Shown here: positions 6,194-7,867 of the stretch, piece by piece
How the letters are laid out: every line of letters starts with the position of its first letter
Position numbering within the stretch: the stretch's first letter is position 1
NCBI GenBank assembly: GCA_022448765.1
Contig: JAKUTI010000118.1
Span: 1-7,867, forward strand
DNA: 7,867 nucleotides
Origin: Pseudomonadales bacterium
GTDB taxonomy: Bacteria > Pseudomonadota > Gammaproteobacteria > Pseudomonadales > Azotimanducaceae
Direction of reading: 5' to 3'
Notes under the pieces: model-generated
Database searches by the model: none
Seen by the model: the letters and a program-made list of their open reading frames with translations, nothing else
What the model was told of the DNA's origin: nothing
Position numbers and translations under genes: made by a program

Positions 6194-6535
6194 ATGGCAA
6201 TAGTGGTCCAACACGGCTACTTCGACGAAGACCAACAAGCGTTCGACGAGATTGAGAAAGATGGCTATTACGGTTCCAAGTTTGATGCACCTCCTTCTGG
6301 CGGTACGCCAATACACTGGCACGACGTAGGCATGCACATATACATAACTGGCGGTAAGTTTTGCTTTCAAGACCCCGCCACAGGCCAGGTACACGAGTGT
6401 GTGGCGGGCACCAGATTCGACATTCCCGAGCGGACTTTGCATATCGAGGAAGAGCACCATGGGTATACGGCAATCGCCGGGATGTCGAAATCGGAAGTGC
6501 CGCAGCCTTTCGTACGACCACCGGAAGAACTCTAA
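6194..6535 (+). CDS. Small single-domain cupin protein
   Basis: A 113-residue protein, typical for a one-domain cupin barrel. Cupin motif 1 is GTPIHWHDVGMHIYITGG (residues 37-54), with His41 and His43 as metal ligands. The glutamate usual at the next ligand position is replaced by His48. Cupin motif 2 is GTRFDIPERTLH (72-83), with Pro78, an arginine in place of the usual glycine (Arg80), and His83 as the last ligand. A His4 site is compatible with iron, zinc or nickel binding; four-histidine sites are known in some cupin dioxygenases and lyases. The reaction cannot be named. It has no signal peptide and is probably cytoplasmic. It is the first rightward gene after the divergent region, 202 bp before the SDR gene; the two may share the upstream promoter. 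An alternative start at 6182 would add four residues. Confidence 0.85.
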   Translation: MAIVVQHGYFDEDQQAFDEIEKDGYYGSKFDAPPSGGTPIHWHDVGMHIYITGGKFCFQDPATGQVHECVAGTRFDIPERTLHIEEEHHGYTAIAGMSKSEVPQPFVRPPEEL

Positions 6536-6737
6536 GTCGTCTTGTAAGATATTTGAGAACGAGCGACTTTCGCTGTTCGACAAAGCAAACGGCTATCAAC
6601 CGCAATCTTAACGATCACTCGAGAGCCTTCCGCTGTGGAGGAAGTATTTGTGGACCAGTGGATGTAGATGTCGCGTGGTGAACGGGTTGATGCACGAGCA
6701 CTGAGCGCTGGGAAGCACAGATACAGGAGAGTATCCG
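6536..6737 (+). other. Spacer between cupin and SDR genes
   Basis: 202 bp with no convincing gene. AAGTCG (6534-6539, overlapping the cupin stop) and CGACTT (6564-6569) could form a loose hairpin with a 24-base loop; the second arm is followed by only one further T. This is weak evidence for a terminator. I found no clear promoter for the SDR gene. Confidence 0.4.
6725..6729 (+). promoter_or_regulatory. Ribosome binding site of the SDR gene
   Basis: AGGAG eight bases before the ATG at 6738, the best Shine-Dalgarno match in the window; it fixes the SDR start. Confidence 0.75.
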
Positions 6738-7553
6738 ATGGATTTCAAGGACATATTTAGCGTCGCGGGTAAGGTCGTGTGCGTAACAGGTGGCGGCGGA
6801 GGTATTGGACGCGGCATCGCAGGTGGGTTCGTGGCTGGTGGTGCGCGCGTCTACATCGCATCGCGGAGCGATTTGTCGGAGGTTGCCAAAGAAATTGATG
6901 CGGGAGGACCCGGAGAATGCATTGCATTGCGTGCAGATCTGTCGAAAGACGAAGACATCAGCGGACTTGTCAGTCAGCTTCAAGAACGGGAAGGAAAGCT
7001 CGATGTACTGATCAACAACGCGGCACTTGGAAATTTCCAGCACAAGTTTGAAGATTTTCCGATGGACGATTGGGATCGAATGAACGCGGTCAATGTGCGG
7101 GCACCCTTCGCGCTAACGAAAGAGTGTTTGCCATTGCTCACTCTTTCTGGTGAAAGTGGAGAACACGCGTCGGTGATCAATATTGCGTCGGTCGATGGAA
7201 TTCGAATCACGTCCGACAACGATTGGGCGTATGGACAAGGGAAGGCTGGCTTAATACACCTCACGCGCCAATGGGCCGGTAGACTGGGTAACAAAGGTGG
7301 AAGAAAAGGGGGGCGGAACATAACCTTCAATGTCATTGCACCAGGACCGTTTCCCGGCATGCTGGATCGGTATCTCGCGACAGAAGAAGGTGTGGCGGCA
7401 ATATCGGCCATGACAACGATCGGACGGGTTGGCAAACCCGAAGACATGGGAGCGGCGTGCGTCTTTCTATCGAGTCGTGGCGGCAGTTACATCACCGGGG
7501 CTGTGTTACCGGTTGATGGCGGATTATTGGTCGGTCGTGGAGCGAACCAGTAG
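6738..7553 (+). CDS. Short-chain dehydrogenase/reductase (classical SDR, RhlG/gluconate 5-dehydrogenase-like)
   Basis: A 271-residue NAD(P)-dependent oxidoreductase with every classical SDR motif. These are the cofactor loop TGGGGGIG (17-24), VYIASRS (38-44) with an arginine after the second strand that favours NADP, ADLS (66-69), NNAA (93-96), catalytic Asn119 in NAVNV, Ser151 in NIASVDG, and Tyr165-x3-Lys169 in AYGQGKAGL. The segment NVIAPGPFPGML (198-209) and the C-terminal YITGAVLPVDGGLLVG (251-266) resemble the RhlG-like and gluconate 5-dehydrogenase-like SDRs. It interconverts an alcohol and a ketone on an unknown substrate in the cytoplasm. One oddity is a Gly/Lys/Arg-rich loop, GNKGGRKGGRN (184-194), slightly longer and more basic than usual before the sixth strand. 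AGGAG supports the ATG. It follows the cupin on the same strand and faces a membrane-protein gene 94 bp downstream. Confidence 0.93.
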   Translation: MDFKDIFSVAGKVVCVTGGGGGIGRGIAGGFVAGGARVYIASRSDLSEVAKEIDAGGPGECIALRADLSKDEDISGLVSQLQEREGKLDVLINNAALGNFQHKFEDFPMDDWDRMNAVNVRAPFALTKECLPLLTLSGESGEHASVINIASVDGIRITSDNDWAYGQGKAGLIHLTRQWAGRLGNKGGRKGGRNITFNVIAPGPFPGMLDRYLATEEGVAAISAMTTIGRVGKPEDMGAACVFLSSRGGSYITGAVLPVDGGLLVGRGANQ

Positions 7554-7575
7554 TTTGAGTTAATCCGATAATGTG

Positions 7576-7607
7576 GCGAGCTTCTGCGGTGCAAGGCCAA
7601 TGCTCGC
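7576..7607. terminator. Weak hairpin between convergent genes
   Basis: GCGAGC (7576-7581) and GCTCGC (7602-7607) form a GC-rich six-base stem with a 20-base loop, 22 bases after the SDR stop. It lies where a bidirectional terminator is expected, but no T run follows on either strand. It is therefore a candidate transcript-end structure only. Confidence 0.3.
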
Positions 7608-7647
7608 GGGATGTTCAAGAAAAGTTTCGCGGTTTTGGTTTAAGTGT

Positions 7648-7867
7648 TTAGGCGGTTCTCCGAAGTGTGTTAGACCAGACCCATGCCATGGCGGCAACGA
7701 TTATCACCGCGACGCTATGGCCGGCGAGGGCACCTGGGTAGGGCTGGCTGAGGTTCGTCACCACGCTCCAGCAGATTGTCGTCGCCACGATAATGGGAAC
7801 CGTCGCAAGGTCTCTACGAATCAACAGCCAGTATCCGATCACCGACGTTGTGCCGGAGAGAATCGCG
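7648..7867 (-). CDS. C-terminal part of an unrecognised membrane protein, cut by the right window edge
   Basis: The minus-strand frame is open from the window edge to a TAA at 7648-7650, giving 72 visible residues. Segments: ILSGTTSVIGYWLLI, a charged turn RRDLA, a hydrophobic stretch VPIIVATTICWSVVTNL, a short loop SQPYPGALAGHS, a last membrane span VAVIIVAAMAWVWS, and a basic end NTLRRTA. That suggests two to three membrane segments, ending in a short positively charged tail that would usually be cytoplasmic. A GTG at 7842 could serve as a start, but the frame reads on hydrophobic beyond it and no Shine-Dalgarno sequence is evident, so the gene probably begins outside the window. I do not recognise the family. 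It is convergent with the SDR gene and so probably not co-regulated with it. Confidence 0.6.
   Translation of the reverse strand, partial: AILSGTTSVIGYWLLIRRDLATVPIIVATTICWSVVTNLSQPYPGALAGHSVAVIIVAAMAWVWSNTLRRTA

Noticed and set aside
6110..6583. Minus-strand frame of 157 codons
   Set aside because: It runs antisense over the cupin gene and its promoter; the cupin has clear motifs and a ribosome binding site, and this frame has neither.
6615..7447. Long minus-strand frames opposite the SDR gene
   Set aside because: These are antisense shadows of a fully motif-supported SDR and have no protein-like features.

Overview
The window looks like a stretch of chromosome from an uncultivated, probably marine or otherwise environmental bacterium of moderate GC content (about 50-55% by eye). 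Gene content is the main clue: two luciferase-like monooxygenases of the F420/flavin type, a ThuA-like protein, a phytanoyl-CoA dioxygenase relative, a GST, a cupin and an SDR. This mix is common in SAR202-type Chloroflexota, some Actinomycetota and some marine Proteobacteria, and the sequence alone does not settle which. Several genes have recognisable Shine-Dalgarno sequences. I see no tRNA, rRNA, CRISPR array, IS element or phage gene.

Layout. From 1 to 5904 everything is on the minus strand, read right to left: a PhyH-family dioxygenase (5065-5904), a multi-pass membrane protein with ceramidase/CREST metal-site motifs (3943-4968), a decayed HEAT-repeat gene (3578-3861), a ThuA-like protein (2742-3476), an LLM-class oxidoreductase (1609-2616), a GST (771-1394) and the N-terminal part of a second LLM-class oxidoreductase (1-549). 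Gaps of about 95-470 bp separate these genes, so they do not form one tight operon. A 289-bp divergent intergenic region (5905-6193) carries a good sigma70-like promoter for the rightward genes, with a small palindrome overlapping its -10. Then come a small cupin (6194-6535) and an SDR dehydrogenase (6738-7553). A convergent partial gene for a membrane protein (7648-7867) runs off the right edge.

How the genes may work together (inference): most encode small-molecule enzymes: oxidation (PhyH, two LLM proteins, SDR), conjugation (GST), possibly lipid amide hydrolysis (CREST protein) and sugar-related functions (ThuA). This suggests a catabolic or detoxification neighbourhood rather than one defined pathway.

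The observations most worth a second look are the bacterial CREST/ceramidase-like protein with its complete Ser/His/Asp/His/His set next to a PhyH-family enzyme, the HEAT-repeat pseudogene with an apparent internal deletion, the unclear iron-ligand arrangement of the PhyH protein, and the palindrome-overlapped promoter. I do not see a clear new defence or mobile system.
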